Source: Vibrio sp. CDRSL-10 TSBA (GTDB lineage: Bacteria > Pseudomonadota > Gammaproteobacteria > Enterobacterales > Vibrionaceae). Taken from it: a DNA stretch of 64,000 bases. This document shows positions 11,256 to 21,632 of this stretch, one piece after another. Position 1 is the first letter of the stretch, and the number at the start of each line of letters is the position of its first letter. The position numbers and the translations under genes are program-made. The stretch is from contig CP155566.1 in NCBI GenBank assembly GCA_039696685.1, forward strand, positions 186,001 to 250,000. Direction: 5' to 3'. Under the pieces are notes generated by a model. That model did no database searches. It was not told the DNA's origin and saw only the letters and a list, made by a program, of their open reading frames with translations.

Positions 11256-11437
11256 GCTTCCAATTTCCTTTAATTCATGGAGTTAATGACGAAAGATGTT
11301 TGCCAAAAGTGTTCATTGGTGACGCAGAGGGGAATTTTTTATCCGTTCTGATCACTGCTTGGCCAGTTTTGGTAAAGACCTTTTTTCCAGGCTTTCAGGA
11401 TGGCGCGTATTCTAACCAATTTATTACAAAAGATCTC

Positions 11438-11453
11438 GCGCAATCGTTTGGCA
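11438..11453 (-). promoter_or_regulatory. Candidate PurR operator of purHD
   Basis: The 16 bases GCGCAATCGTTTGGCA closely resemble the PurR consensus (CGCAAACGTTTGCG core) and lie in the purH-zntR intergenic region about 180 bases upstream of purH. Repression by PurR with a purine corepressor would be expected. It is a visual match only, and the distance to purH is somewhat long. Confidence 0.55.
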
Positions 11454-11544
11454 TGGGAAAAATAATAGCTAAAAACTGGTTTTTCAAGCAAAAAAATTAA
11501 CCAATCAGTCAATGGTCGAGACTATATTTCCAATGGGAGAGACT

Positions 11545-11943
11545 ATGTTTCAAATCGGAGAATTAGCCAAACGGTGCCAAGTTTCCACCGATACGCTGCG
11601 TTTTTACGAGAAAAATGCGCTGATCGCACCGGCCGGGCGCAGTGAGTCCGGTTACCGTTTGTATGATGAAAATAATTTAAAACAGGTCAGTTTTATTCTC
11701 AAAGCCAAAGCGCTCGGTCTGAGCCTGGAGGAGATCCGCGAATTACTCGAGATTCGTTTGGATGCCAGCGAACACAGTTGCGCTGAAGCGAAAGCGATTA
11801 CCAGCGCCAAGCTGCAGGTGATTGATGACAAGATTGCCGAGCTGACCCGGATTCGTGCTGCGCTGCAGAAAATCAATGATGCCTGCTGCGGGGATATCGA
11901 TGATGATGCGACCCATTGCTCGATTCTGGCCGCGCTGGAATAG
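11545..11943 (+). CDS. zntR: Zn(II)-responsive MerR-family regulator ZntR
   Basis: A 132-residue MerR-family activator from the ATG at 11545, which has a GGAGA ribosome site; an in-frame ATG 11 codons earlier lacks one. The N-terminal winged helix is MFQIGELAKRCQVSTDTLRF. A long dimer helix follows (about 75-110). The metal site has Cys in EHSCAEAK and a tail DACCGDIDDDATHCSIL, the Cys-Cys-x8-His-Cys layout of ZntR. Zinc binding turns it into an activator of zinc export genes such as zntA, which is not in this window. It diverges from purH. Confidence 0.9.
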   Translation: MFQIGELAKRCQVSTDTLRFYEKNALIAPAGRSESGYRLYDENNLKQVSFILKAKALGLSLEEIRELLEIRLDASEHSCAEAKAITSAKLQVIDDKIAELTRIRAALQKINDACCGDIDDDATHCSILAALE

Positions 11944-11978
11944 CCGCGTCGCGTGATGATGGTGTGTGTCCGGCGCTG

Positions 11979-12012
11979 AAAAAAACAGAGCCAACCCGAA
12001 GGCTGGCTCTGT
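11979..12012 (-). terminator. Terminator of the TonB receptor gene
   Basis: A nine-base stem (ACAGAGCCA/TGGCTCTGT) has a run of six T on the minus strand, so it ends the leftward receptor transcript. It also lies after zntR but lacks a T run in that direction. Confidence 0.85.
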
Positions 12013-12077
12013 CATTGCTCAGATTGCTTTGAGTCTCCCGAAGGTTACCTGCAACCTTGTTAGAATGTCATGCTGAC

Positions 12078-14190
12078 TTAGAAGTCGTAGTTGACCGATA
12101 CCCAGTAGTTACGGCCAGGGTTGACGTAACCTGAAGTCGAACGAGAGGTATCGAAGTAATCACCCGCGTATTCACCGCCAATCACGTCCAGATCGGTGAA
12201 GTCTTTATCCAGCAGGTTGTACACCGCGCCGTTCAGTTTCAGATCTTTGGTAATTGCGTAAGTGGCACCCATGTTGACCACCGTCCAGGCTTTCAGGTTG
12301 CCTTTCTGATCCATGATCGATTTTTGTGTGCTGCTCAGGTTTTCATAGTTGCTGGTGTAACGCGGTGTTTTACCGTGGTATTCCGCACCCAGCCACGCGT
12401 CCAGTGACTCGCTGGCAATCCAGCGCACTTTAGCGTTGGCCATGTGTTTGGCCGTGTTACCAAATGGTGCGCCGTCGTCGTCACCGCCTACCTGCTCGCT
12501 GTGAGTGTAGGTGTAGTTCAGGTTCATCGACAGATCATCGCGGAACAGCGGGAAGGATGAACCGACCTCGACCCCTTCAATTTTCGCTTTACCGACGTTT
12601 TCGTATGATGAAGTCGTGTCATCAATGTCGTAAGACTGGATGGCATTCTTATAGTGGTTCACGAATACGGTCACGTTGGCTTTGAAGTTGTTGTCACCTT
12701 CGTAGTAAACGCCGGTTTCGTAACTGGTGCTCTCTTCCGGATCCAGATCCGGGTTACCTATGACGTTAACGGCGCCACGGCCGGAGATGCCGCTGATACC
12801 ATCATGCAGTTGCGCCAGGCTCGGCGTGCGGTAACCGGTGCTGACGCCGCCTTTGACGGTCCAGTTTCTGGTTAGCGTTCCATACCAGGTAGGCACGCGG
12901 ACTGACGTGACCGCCGAATGAATCGTGGTGCTCGTAACGCGCACCCAGAGTCAGGATCAGTGGATCGGCGATGTACCAGTCATCTTCAGCAAACAGGGCG
13001 AAGGTGTCCTGCTTAAAGGTTTCACCGGTTTTTTCCAGTACCACGCCATCTTTCATCTCAGCATGCCAGTACTGACCACCGATGGTGACAGAGTGGTCTG
13101 AACCGATATCAGTCATCAGTTTGCTGTTGACGATGGTGTTGCTGTTTTCCAGTTTACGATCTTTACCTATGGTTGCGCCGCTGAAGCCAGAGCGTGAAGT
13201 CAGCAGGCGACCTTCGTTTTCAGTCACCATGTAAGAGGCATCGGACTGGATGCGACCGAAGTCAAAAGTGGATTCGTGACCGATAATGAGCTGATCTTCG
13301 TTGAATTTCAGCTCATCTTCATAACCACCACCGGAAGTACCGACATCGCCCAGCTGACTGTCGCTGTTGTCATAAGTCTGGCGAGCGATATGACCGTCAA
13401 CAAACACAGTGTGGTCGTCGTTGATGTTGTAGCTGAGCTTACCGCCGATGTTGTAGTTGTCGCTCTCAGTCGGGTAAGGCGTACGTGATGCGCTGTCTTC
13501 GCTCAGCGAGGTGATGCTGGAACCTTCACGGTGCTTGATGGTGCCGCGCAGGTTGAGGTTGAGTTTGTCCTCAACTAACGGACCTGAGGTGTTGAAGCTC
13601 AGTGATGAGGTATCACCCCATTTGTCGTGCTCTTGCAGGTTGTAACCCGCGCTGACGTTACCGACCCATTCTTTCTGGTTCTTCTTGGTGATGATGTTGA
13701 CCACACCACCAATCGCGTCAGAACCGTACAGGGTCGACATTGGACCGCGGATCACTTCGATATGGTCGATAGCAGACAGCGGTGGTACGAAGCCATTGCC
13801 CATCTCACCAAAGCCGTTTGGCGTGGTGTCTGAACTAGCGGTTTGGCGGATACCATCAATCAGGATCAGAGTATGGCTGCTGCTCATACCGCGGATGCTG
13901 ATGTTAAGGCCACCGGTTTTACCTGTGCTGCTGCGTACGTCAACGCCTTCCAGGCCACTCAGCGCTTCACCGAGATCCATGTAGTTTTTCTCGGCCAGAT
14001 CTTGCTGGCTGACTACTGAAATCGATGCCGGAGCATCGGTGATTTTTTTCTCTAAACCTGCGTTGGCTGTTACCACCAGAGTTTCATCGGCGGCGGTTGC
14101 AGCAACACTGTTCACAGCATATAAGCTGGACAGAATAGAAATAGCGAGGGCTGAGTAGTGGAACTTCACGATTGTAAATCCTTGAAACAA
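12078..14190 (-). CDS. TonB-dependent receptor, CirA/IrgA catecholate-siderophore class, frame broken once at 12865-12867
   Basis: The repaired protein has about 703 residues. It begins with a signal peptide (ending near SVAATAADE) and a TonB box ETLVVTA. A plug domain follows, with ISIRGMSSSHTLILIDGIRQ (about 98-117) and VIRGPMSTLYGSDAIGGVVN. The barrel contains VKGGVSTGYRTPSLAQLHDG, NPDLDPEES and a C-terminal VSVNYDF with the closing Phe. These stretches resemble CirA and IrgA/VctA, receptors for catecholate siderophores such as enterobactin; heme is less likely. The break is in NANQ-NWTVKGG; removing one base from GAAAC fixes it. A Fur-like box lies upstream. The alternative start MKFHY-like at an internal Val is unlikely. 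Substrate inferred. Confidence 0.85.
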
Positions 14191-14225
14191 AACGTTGAGA
14201 GGAGCGCATTATATTTATTAATGTG

Positions 14226-14244
14226 AACAATTATCAATACCATT
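14226..14244 (-). promoter_or_regulatory. Candidate Fur box of the TonB receptor gene
   Basis: Read on the minus strand, AATGGTATTGATAATTGTT agrees with the Vibrio Fur box pattern at about 14 of 18 informative positions. It lies about 36 bases upstream of the receptor start, where it would block the promoter when iron is plentiful. Confidence 0.55.
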
Positions 14245-14715
14245 CGTATTGGTGTTTGTGTCAATAATGGAACGCAGAGTTGGGATATTAAGGCAGATAT
14301 ATTGATAGTGGTGATGATTGACTACTCAAGAACTGCCAGTTTTGGGTAGTGAAAACCGGCTTGATACGCGGTTTGTGTAGCCATTACCTGAACTTATGCG
14401 AACAGCGGTTTTGAATGTAAGTTTATGTAAATTATTGTTATTTTAATTATTATTTCTTGTCGTTATCGCGCTTGTCCGGGTTGTGTGTTTTAAACGCCGC
14501 AGTAAAGCAGGCAGCAAATCAGGCACTTGTATAGTGGGCTGATAAACAAACAGAACCGGACTTTTCGTACAAGATGTGGGATAAGGTATTCCGTATTTGG
14601 AACGAATTATTTTCGCTCAGCAGTGTCTGTGGCGTTTTTAATCCGAGCTGAAGTACGTGTTTGTTGAGGTTCTGGGGCGTGTTTTCGCTGGTGTTTGGCT
14701 GGCTTTCCGGCAGGT
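14245..14715. other. Intergenic stretch without a recognisable gene
   Basis: Between the receptor promoter and the terminator of the MetE-like gene I see no coding frame with a ribosome site and plausible composition. A minus-strand frame across 14519-14827 runs through the terminator hairpin and is rejected. The stretch is AT-rich in its first half. Confidence 0.5.
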
Positions 14716-14744
14716 AAAAAAAGAGCGAACCAGACGGTTCGCTC
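14716..14744 (-). terminator. Terminator of the MetE-like gene
   Basis: A perfect nine-base stem (GAGCGAACC/GGTTCGCTC) with seven T on the minus strand, located about 75 bases after the stop at 14818. Confidence 0.9.
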
Positions 14745-14817
14745 AAAACGGGGTAAAGGGCTGCGGCATGTCCGGCGCAGCCAATCGTGTCATAGCCTGT
14801 TTGCACGAGCCGGGGGT

Positions 14818-15981
14818 TTAGCCCCACACCTCATCGGCGACTTGTTTCACCAGGGCGATTTTGGCCCATTGCTGCGCTTCACTCAGGGCGTTGCCTTCTT
14901 CAGTGGAGGCAAAGCCGCACTGGGTGCTGAGGCACAGATTCTCCAGCGGTACGTACTGAGCCGCTTCTTTAATGCGCGCCACGATGGCCTGCGCCGGTTC
15001 AAGCTCACCCTCTTTAGAGGACACCAGTCCCAGTACCACTTGTTTGTTCGGAGCCAGTTTCGCCAGTGGCGCGAAGTCACCGGCGCGGTCGGTATCAAAC
15101 TCAAGGTAAAACGCTGAGACTGCGGACTCACCCAGCAGCACATCTGCGACCGGTGCATAACCGCCCGTTGCGGCCCAGGTTGAACGGTAGTTGCCGCGAC
15201 ACACGTGGGTGGTCAGAACCAAGTCCTGCGGCGCGCCCAGCAGCGCAGCGTTGTTGACCTGTACCAGTTTGTTGAGCAGCGGCTGGATGCTGCCCTGATG
15301 GTCAAAGTTGTGATCGTGACTGTCGCCGCAGCCGCACGCGGCCTCATTTTCTGCGCTCGCCTGAGCGACTTTCGGGTCGGTCAGCATGCCCCAGGTGCAA
15401 TCGTCGAGTTGCAGGTTGCGACAACCGGCGGCGTACAGCTCGCGGATAAAGGTCTGATAGGCGGCGGCGATGTCGGCCAGCAGCTCGGCTTCATCCGGGT
15501 AGATGCTTGCGGTGTGGGCTTTATTACACGGACGCTGCAGTTCTTTGAGAAACTGAGCCGGAGCCGGAATGGTCAGGCGCGGGGTGACGCCTGGCTTAGC
15601 CAGCGCCAGCAGAAACTTAAAGTGTTCGATGAACGGGTGATTGTGACCAGAGATTTTGCCGCTCAGACGGGTACTTTCAGCGCGGGTTTCGACCGCCGCA
15701 AACTGGTAGCCCTGTTCGATCTGCGCTTTTTCGACGCCATTCAGCCCCCACATGAAATCGAGATGCCACCAACTGCGGCGAAACTCGCCGTCGGTGATGA
15801 CTTTGAGGCCGGCTTGTTGCTGCTTTTCCACCAGTTCCGTAATGGCGCGATCTTCAACCGCGGTCAGTTGCGTCTGGTCGATAGTACCGCTGGCGAAATC
15901 ACGACGGGCCTGACGCAGGTATTCCGGGCGAAGGTAACTGCCGACAACGTCAGCACGAAAAGGAGGAAGTACAGTAGACAT
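14818..15981 (-). CDS. Cobalamin-independent methionine synthase-like methyltransferase (MetE C-terminal type)
   Basis: An intact 387-residue single-domain relative of the catalytic half of MetE (like B. subtilis YxjG/YxjH). Zinc ligands expected from MetE are visible: His and Cys in LTTHVCRGNYRST, Glu in AFYLEFDTD, and a late Cys in STQCGFASTEEGN. It probably transfers a methyl group to homocysteine, but the methyl donor in this short subfamily is not settled. Unusual is an extra metal-ligand-rich segment ACGCGDSHDHNFDHQ around residues 211-225. It has its own terminator. Upstream, near 16032-16047, two weak repeats like the MetJ box (GGATGTCC, GGACGGCT) suggest methionine control, with low certainty. 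Confidence 0.88.
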   Translation of the reverse strand: MSTVLPPFRADVVGSYLRPEYLRQARRDFASGTIDQTQLTAVEDRAITELVEKQQQAGLKVITDGEFRRSWWHLDFMWGLNGVEKAQIEQGYQFAAVETRAESTRLSGKISGHNHPFIEHFKFLLALAKPGVTPRLTIPAPAQFLKELQRPCNKAHTASIYPDEAELLADIAAAYQTFIRELYAAGCRNLQLDDCTWGMLTDPKVAQASAENEAACGCGDSHDHNFDHQGSIQPLLNKLVQVNNAALLGAPQDLVLTTHVCRGNYRSTWAATGGYAPVADVLLGESAVSAFYLEFDTDRAGDFAPLAKLAPNKQVVLGLVSSKEGELEPAQAIVARIKEAAQYVPLENLCLSTQCGFASTEEGNALSEAQQWAKIALVKQVADEVWG

Positions 15982-16259
15982 AGCAAGGCGCCTCTCAGGG
16001 AATCATTATTGGGTGTAGGGTTAAATTATCGGATGTCCGGACGGCTGTTAAGGGATGCTTTCTCATACTGATTATGAAATTAATTCACTATGGAGTGAAA
16101 CGGGCATGCTGCGTCGGCAATGAGATGATTTTTTCACCGTGATTGATTTGTACTTGCCATAAATGCCTTGTAGATTAGGGCTCTGTTTGCCGCTTTGCTG
16201 GCATCAACCCTCTGCTGTTCCCGGACTGAACCGGGCCTAACCCGCTGTAAGGACACATC

Positions 16260-17144
16260 ATGCTGGCTGCATTTATCGTTGCGATTCTCCCGGTGCTTAT
16301 GATTGCGCTGCTGGGCGCTCTGCTGAGTAAAAAGACCGCTTATCTGGATGACCCCAATCTGCCGCGTCTGGTGGTGAATGTCGCCATGCCGTGCCTGCTG
16401 CTGCACTCGATGCTGGGCAGTCACATTGATTTTCTCGGTATGAGTAAACTGGTGCTGGGCGCCGTCTGTGCGCTGCTGGCGATGGTGGTGGTGACCTGGT
16501 TGGTGCTCAAAGCAACCGGCCAGAGTCCGCGTTTTTACCTGCCGGTGCTGGTGAACCCCAATACCGGTAACCTCGGGATCCCGATTGCTTATTCCCTGCT
16601 CGGTGAGCAGGGACTGGCCGGTGCGGTGATCATCTCGTCGATTATTGAAATCAGCCACTTTACTTTGGGGATGGGCATGATGTCCGGAACCTATTCGGCC
16701 CGTAAGCTGGTGGTTAACCCGCCGATGCTTGCGCTGCTGGTCAGTGCCGCGCTGCTTGGACTGAATGTGCCGATTCCGGAGTTTCTGCTGCGGGCGTTCG
16801 ATATGATCGGCAGTATTACCGTGCCGGTCATGTTGCTGATGCTGGGCCGCGCGCTGGCGCACATGAAGGTGCATGAAGCGCCGTGGTTTAAGCTGGCTTT
16901 GATGTCGGTCTACCGCCCGCTGATTGGCCTGTTGACCGCCTGGGGCGCTGCTCTGCTGTTTCAGCTGTCGCCATTGCATACCGCGAATCTGATGATCGCC
17001 TGCTCGATGCCGGTCGCCGTGCTGAACTATCTGTTCGCGACCCGTTTTAACGGTCCGGTCAATGATGTGGCCGGCCTGACGTTTCTGACTCTGCCGACCG
17101 CACTGGTGGCGCTGGTGGTGATTAAGATGTGGGTGATTGTGTGA
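16260..17144 (+). CDS. AEC-family (auxin efflux carrier type) transporter
   Basis: A membrane protein of 294 residues with about ten hydrophobic segments, from AAFIVAILPVLMIALLGALL at the N-terminus to VALVVIKMWVIV at the end. Family marks are NVAMPCLLLHSML near residue 40, VNPNTGNLGIPIAYSLLGEQ near residue 100 and SMPVAVLNYLFATRF near residue 245. AEC carriers move organic anions such as malate or malonate across the inner membrane; the substrate here is unknown. A TAAGGA ribosome site precedes the ATG. It stands alone, divergent from the MetE-like gene and convergent with fis. Confidence 0.88.
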   Translation: MLAAFIVAILPVLMIALLGALLSKKTAYLDDPNLPRLVVNVAMPCLLLHSMLGSHIDFLGMSKLVLGAVCALLAMVVVTWLVLKATGQSPRFYLPVLVNPNTGNLGIPIAYSLLGEQGLAGAVIISSIIEISHFTLGMGMMSGTYSARKLVVNPPMLALLVSAALLGLNVPIPEFLLRAFDMIGSITVPVMLLMLGRALAHMKVHEAPWFKLALMSVYRPLIGLLTAWGAALLFQLSPLHTANLMIACSMPVAVLNYLFATRFNGPVNDVAGLTFLTLPTALVALVVIKMWVIV

Positions 17145-17219
17145 GTTCGTTTACTTTGCTGTACTAAATCACAAGATGGTTGTGTAATCAGCGGCCGCAG
17201 AAACGCCGGACCGAGGATA

Positions 17220-17252
17220 CAAAAAAAGCCAAACCCGCTTGGGTTTGGCTTT
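17220..17252 (-). terminator. Terminator of the dusB-fis transcript
   Basis: A twelve-base stem (AAAGCCAAACCC/GGGTTTGGCTTT) followed by T on the minus strand, 20 bases after the fis stop. It may also end the AEC transcript from the other side. Confidence 0.9.
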
Positions 17253-17272
17253 GAATGCTTGCACTAATTGGA

Positions 17273-17569
17273 TTAGTTCATGCCGTACTTTTTCAGTTTC
17301 TTACGAAGAGTACCACGGTTGATACCCATCATGGTTGCTGCGCGAGTCTGGTTACCGCGAGTGTACTGCATGATGGTGTCTAGTAGTGGTTGTTCAACTT
17401 CAGCTAGAACTAATTCGTAAAGTTCTGTGACTTCCTGACCGTTTAATTGAGCCAGGTAGTTTTTAAGAGACGCTTTAACTGAATCACGTAGTGGCTTTTG
17501 CGTGATTTGATCTTGTGAAGTTACGGTAGTTACTGTTAAAGCTTCTGAAGTCAGATTTTGTTCGAACAT
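17273..17569 (-). CDS. fis: Nucleoid protein and regulator Fis
   Basis: The 98 residues match the canonical Fis length. It starts [16 protein letters not shown] and ends with the DNA-binding helix-turn-helix [20 protein letters not shown] (about 76-95). Fis is a dimer that bends DNA, activates rRNA and tRNA promoters in rapid growth, and supports site-specific recombination. It follows dusB with a 23-base gap, the conserved dusB-fis operon in which fis expression depends on the upstream gene. Confidence 0.97.
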   Translation of the reverse strand: MFEQNLTSEALTVTTVTSQDQITQKPLRDSVKASLKNYLAQLNGQEVTELYELVLAEVEQPLLDTIMQYTRGNQTRAATMMGINRGTLRKKLKKYGMN

Positions 17570-17592
17570 ATTCGGTCTAGCTCTTCTCTTAA

Positions 17593-18561
17593 TTATGATG
17601 CAACGTTATCAAAATAACCTTCCAATACCTCTAACTGCAGTGGTGCTGCTTCGATGGCATTAAAGGTACGGCGAAACTCACTCGCCTGCTCATGTTCTTT
17701 GAGATACCACCCAACGTGCTTGCGCGCGATGCGTGGGCCTAAATACTCACCATAAAACTGATGGAGAGCCTTCACATGACCAAGCAGGATGTCTTTCACT
17801 TCCGCATAGGGAAGATCAGGCATCGTGGTGCCGTTTTCCAAATAGTGTTGGATTTCCTGGAAAATCCAAGGACGTCCCTGGGCAGGGCGTCCAATCATTA
17901 AAGCGTCCGCGCCGGTGTACTCCAGCACATATTTGGCTTTCTCCGGACAATCGATATCACCGTTAGCGATGACCGGGATTTGAATAGCCGCTTTGACCGC
18001 TTTAATGCTGTCGTATTCCGCCTCACCTTTGTACATGCAGGTACGGGTTCGCCCATGAAGCGCCAGTGCCTGAATGCCGCAGTCTTCGGCAAGTTTAGCG
18101 ATCTGGACACAGTTTTTATTGTCTGTGTCCCAGCCGGTCCGGGTTTTCAGTGTCACAGGGACACTCACTGCATCCACTACCGCCTTCAGAATGTCTTCGA
18201 TCACATCCGGGTAGCGCAGCAGGGCAGAACCAGCCAGCTTCTTGTTCACTTTCTTTGCCGGGCAGCCCATGTTGATATCGATGATTTGCGCACCGTTCTC
18301 AACGCTGAACTGGGCCGCATCGGCCATCAGCTGTGGGTCGCTTCCCGCAATCTGTACAGAGCGAATGCCCGATTCGCCTTCATGCACCATGCGGTTTCTC
18401 GACTTGTCTGTTTTCCACAGAGCCGGGTTAGCGGACATCATTTCACTGACGGCCATACCAGCTCCGTAACGGAGGCACAACTCTCGAAACGGTCTGTCGG
18501 TGACACCAGCCATAGGTGCGACGATTAGATTGTTCTTAAGTTGATAATTTCCGATTTTCAA
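17593..18561 (-). CDS. dusB: tRNA-dihydrouridine synthase B
   Basis: An intact 322-residue FMN enzyme (321 in E. coli) that reduces uridine to dihydrouridine in the D-loop of tRNAs. Marks are the flavin-binding start [17 protein letters not shown], the catalytic Cys100 in [36 protein letters not shown] and [12 protein letters not shown] with a [16 protein letters not shown] phosphate loop. It is the first gene of the dusB-fis operon and lies 139 bases after prmA. Confidence 0.96.
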   Translation of the reverse strand: MKIGNYQLKNNLIVAPMAGVTDRPFRELCLRYGAGMAVSEMMSANPALWKTDKSRNRMVHEGESGIRSVQIAGSDPQLMADAAQFSVENGAQIIDINMGCPAKKVNKKLAGSALLRYPDVIEDILKAVVDAVSVPVTLKTRTGWDTDNKNCVQIAKLAEDCGIQALALHGRTRTCMYKGEAEYDSIKAVKAAIQIPVIANGDIDCPEKAKYVLEYTGADALMIGRPAQGRPWIFQEIQHYLENGTTMPDLPYAEVKDILLGHVKALHQFYGEYLGPRIARKHVGWYLKEHEQASEFRRTFNAIEAAPLQLEVLEGYFDNVAS

Positions 18562-18700
18562 AACGTGTTCACAGCTTCATACCAGCAAGGGCGCGCATTT
18601 TACGCATTTTTTCGATGCGTGAAAAGACTAATATTTGAGCATTTACAAAATGTTTTGGTAAATGGTCTATTTTTCAGTCAATTAGCGCGCAAAGTCTTAT

Positions 18701-19589
18701 CTAGCCTTGTTTGCGACCGGACACGCGGCACCATTCTTCCTTCTCGGCGATAGGATCCAGTTGCAGTTCATCACGGTAATAATCAGCCACATCTTCGGCC
18801 TGAGTGTTAAGCACACCGGACATCGCCAGCAGGCCGCCCGGTTTAATCAGGCTCTTGATTACCGGTGACAGTTCACGCAGCGGGCCGGCCAGAATGTTGG
18901 CCACCACGACGTCCGCCACCAGGCCTTGTGGCTGGTCTTGTGGCAGGAAGACTTCAATCTGATCAGCCACGCCGTTACGTTCGGCGTTGTCTTTACTCGC
19001 CAGCAGTGCCTGCGGGTCGATGTCGATCCCGATCACGCGTGCTGCGCCGAGTTTAATTGCGGCAATCGCCAGGATGCCGGAGCCGCAGCCGAAGTCGATG
19101 ACGGTTTTACCGGCCAGATCGAGGGAGTCGAGCCATTGCAGACACAGCGCTGTGGTCGGGTGGGTACCGGTCCCGAACGCCAGCCCCGGATCAAGCAGGA
19201 CGTTGACTGCGCTTGGATCGGGAATATCGCGCCAGCTCGGGCAAATCCACAGACGTTCGCCGAACTTCATTGGGTGGAAGTTATCCATCCACTCGCGTTC
19301 CCAGTCTTTATCTTCGATCTGCTCGACTTTATGGGCAAAATCCTGCGCCAGCAGCTGGCTGTGACGAATCTGTTCCAGTACCCAGGCAGTGTCTGCTTCG
19401 GCATCGTAAAGGGCAAGAACGTCGGTATCGCCCCACAAACGGGTTTCACCCGGCAGAGGCTCAAATACAGGGGTATCTTTTGCATCCATGAAGGTGACCG
19501 ACAGCGCACCGGTTTCTTCCATCAGCATGTCACTGATGGCTTCTGCGTTTCTCGTTGGTCGCATTGAGTTTAATTTGAATCCAAGGCAT
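18701..19589 (-). CDS. prmA: Ribosomal protein L11 methyltransferase, frame broken once at 19548-19550
   Basis: PrmA uses S-adenosylmethionine to trimethylate L11. The true start is the ATG at 19589 ([13 protein letters not shown]). The frame breaks after 13 codons. Removing one A from GAGAAACGC gives [20 protein letters not shown] and about 295 residues (293 in E. coli). The SAM motif is [20 protein letters not shown] (about 163-182), and the Asn-Ile-Leu-Ala site is [16 protein letters not shown]. Without the repair an internal start would cut off the substrate-binding N-terminus. Its substrate gene rplK lies 37 kb away in this window. Confidence 0.95.
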
Positions 19590-19702
19590 GGCTCTTGCTC
19601 TCTTCAGTTCGTTCAGTTGGCGCAGAGTGTAGCAGATTTAGCGAGCATTTATAGAAGCGGCAGCTGAACTGACAGCGGCGGCTTGTACAATACTGGCAGC
19701 GC

Positions 19703-19736
19703 ATAAAAACAAAGATGCCCACCGAGGTGGGCATCT
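19703..19736 (-). terminator. Terminator of aroQ-accB-accC
   Basis: An eleven-base perfect stem (AGATGCCCACC/GGTGGGCATCT) with T-rich tail on the minus strand, 19 bases after the accC stop. Confidence 0.9.
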
Positions 19737-19754
19737 GAGATGAAATCAGCGGGC

Positions 19755-21099
19755 TTATTGCAGACCCAGCTTCTTCTCCAGATAGTGGATGTTAGTACCA
19801 CCGTGCTGGAAGTTTTCATCTTTCATGATTTCTTGCTGCAGCGGGATGTTGGTCTTAATGCCTTCCACAATCATCTCTTCCAGTGCATTACGCATACGGG
19901 CAATCGCGACATCACGGTTTTCACCGAAGGTGATCAGTTTACCGATCATTGAGTCGTAGTATGCCGGTACTGTGTAACCGGAGTAGATGTGGGATTCCCA
20001 GCGTACGCCCATACCACCCGGTGAGTGGAAACGGGTGATCTTGCCCGGACACGGCAGGAAGCGCTCAGGATCTTCTGCGTTGATACGACATTCCATCGCA
20101 TGGCCGCGGATCTTGATGTCATCCTGAGTGAATGACAGAGGCTGACCGGCCGCGATACGCAGCTGTTCTTTGATCAGGTCAACGCCAGTCACCATTTCAG
20201 TCACCGGGTGCTCAACCTGGATACGGGTGTTCATTTCAATGAAGTAGAACTCGCCGTTTTCGTACAGGAACTCAAATGTACCTGCGCCGCGGTAACCGAT
20301 TTCGATACACGCACGGGTACAACGTTCACCGATGTACTTACGCATCTCTTCAGTGATGCCTGGTGCCGGAGCTTCTTCCACCACTTTCTGGTGACGACGC
20401 TGCATTGAACAGTCGCGCTCACCCAGGTGGATAGCGCCGCCCTGACCGTCAGCCAGAACCTGAACTTCAACGTGACGTGGGTTTTCCAGGAATTTCTCCA
20501 TGTAAACCATGTCGTTGTTGAATGCTGCACGTGCTTCTGCGCGGGTCATGCTGATGGCGTTGATCAGTTCTTTCTCAGAACGAACGACGCGCATACCACG
20601 ACCACCGCCGCCGCCCGATGCTTTGATGATGACCGGGTAGCCGATGCGTTTCGCGTGCGCTTTGTTCTTCGCTTCGTCGCCGTCCAGCGGACCGTCAGAG
20701 CCAGGTACACATGGTACGCCTGCTTTTTTCATCGCGTTGATTGCAGACACTTTGTCGCCCATTAGGCGAATGGTGTCAGCTTTAGGACCAACGAAGATGA
20801 AGCCGCTGCGCTCAACTTGTTCAGCGAAGTCAGCGTTCTCAGACAGGAAGCCGTAACCCGGGTGGATAGCAATCGCACCGGTCACTTCTGCCGCAGAGAT
20901 GATACGCGGAATGTTCAGGTAGCTGTCGATGCCTTTCGCAGGACCGATACAGACAGTTTCATCAGCCAGCAGGACGTGTTTCAGATCACGGTCTGCGGTT
21001 GAGTGTACGGCAACAGTTTTGATGCCTAATTCTTTACATGCACGAAGGATACGAAGCGCGATTTCGCCTCGGTTTCGCGATGACTAACTTATCTAGCAT
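19755..21099 (-). CDS. accC: Biotin carboxylase subunit of acetyl-CoA carboxylase, frame broken once at 21073-21075
   Basis: AccC carboxylates the biotin of AccB using ATP and bicarbonate, the first half-reaction of fatty-acid synthesis. The real start is at 21099 (MLDKLVIAN). The frame is lost at codon 9. Dropping one A from GCGAAACC restores [20 protein letters not shown] and 447 residues, against 449 in E. coli. The ATP-grasp glycine loop is [20 protein letters not shown]; the catalytic region has [20 protein letters not shown], with the Glu and Arg of the active site. It lies 13 bases after accB. Since it is essential, the break is almost surely not real. Confidence 0.96.
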
Positions 21100-21112
21100 A
21101 ACAGCGCCTCGA

Positions 21113-21571
21113 TTATTCGATGACTACAAGCGGCTGGTCGAATTCTACTGGCTGGCCGTCTTCTACCAGGATCTCAGTCACAACACCAGATTTGTCCGCT
21201 TCGATTTGGTTCATCATTTTCATCGCTTCAACGATACACAGAGTATCGCCAACAGAAACTTTCTGACCGACTTCGATGAATGAAGCTGCGTCCGGGCTTG
21301 GAGAGCGGTAGAAAGTACCAACCATTGGAGAAAGAACCATGTGACCAGTTTGCACTTTAGCAGCTGGAGCTTCTGCTGGTGCCGCCACTGGTGCTGCTGC
21401 AGGAGCTGGAGCCGCAACTGGCGCTGGCGCCGCTGCGTACTGAATCGGTGCTACTGGTGCAACGCCGTTACGACTGATGCGTACCGATTCTTCACCTTCT
21501 GAAATTTCCAGCTCAGCAATGCCAGACTCTTCAACCAATTCGATAAGCTTCTTGATTTTACGAATATCCAT
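21113..21571 (-). CDS. accB: Biotin carboxyl carrier protein of acetyl-CoA carboxylase
   Basis: An intact 152-residue BCCP. The N-terminal part (about 1-35) is followed by a mobile Ala/Pro linker (about 39-72) and the biotinyl domain. Biotin is attached to Lys118 in [14 protein letters not shown] by BirA, whose gene is also in this window. The protruding thumb segment [13 protein letters not shown] typical of bacterial BCCPs is present. It sits between aroQ and accC on the same strand. Confidence 0.97.
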   Translation of the reverse strand: MDIRKIKKLIELVEESGIAELEISEGEESVRISRNGVAPVAPIQYAAAPAPVAAPAPAAAPVAAPAEAPAAKVQTGHMVLSPMVGTFYRSPSPDAASFIEVGQKVSVGDTLCIVEAMKMMNQIEADKSGVVTEILVEDGQPVEFDQPLVVIE

Positions 21572-21632
21572 TGTTTCTTTCTCTTTTATCTTGTGAGTAA
21601 GACAGCCCTAAAGGGCTGCAGAGTGTTTGGGG

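Noticed and set aside
14519..14827. Minus-strand frame of 102 codons beyond the MetE-like gene
   Set aside because: It runs through a strong terminator hairpin, has no ribosome site and resembles no protein.
16134..16979. Long minus-strand frame opposite the AEC transporter
   Set aside because: Its His/Gln-rich product is the antisense shadow of a leucine-rich membrane protein gene and has no supporting signal.
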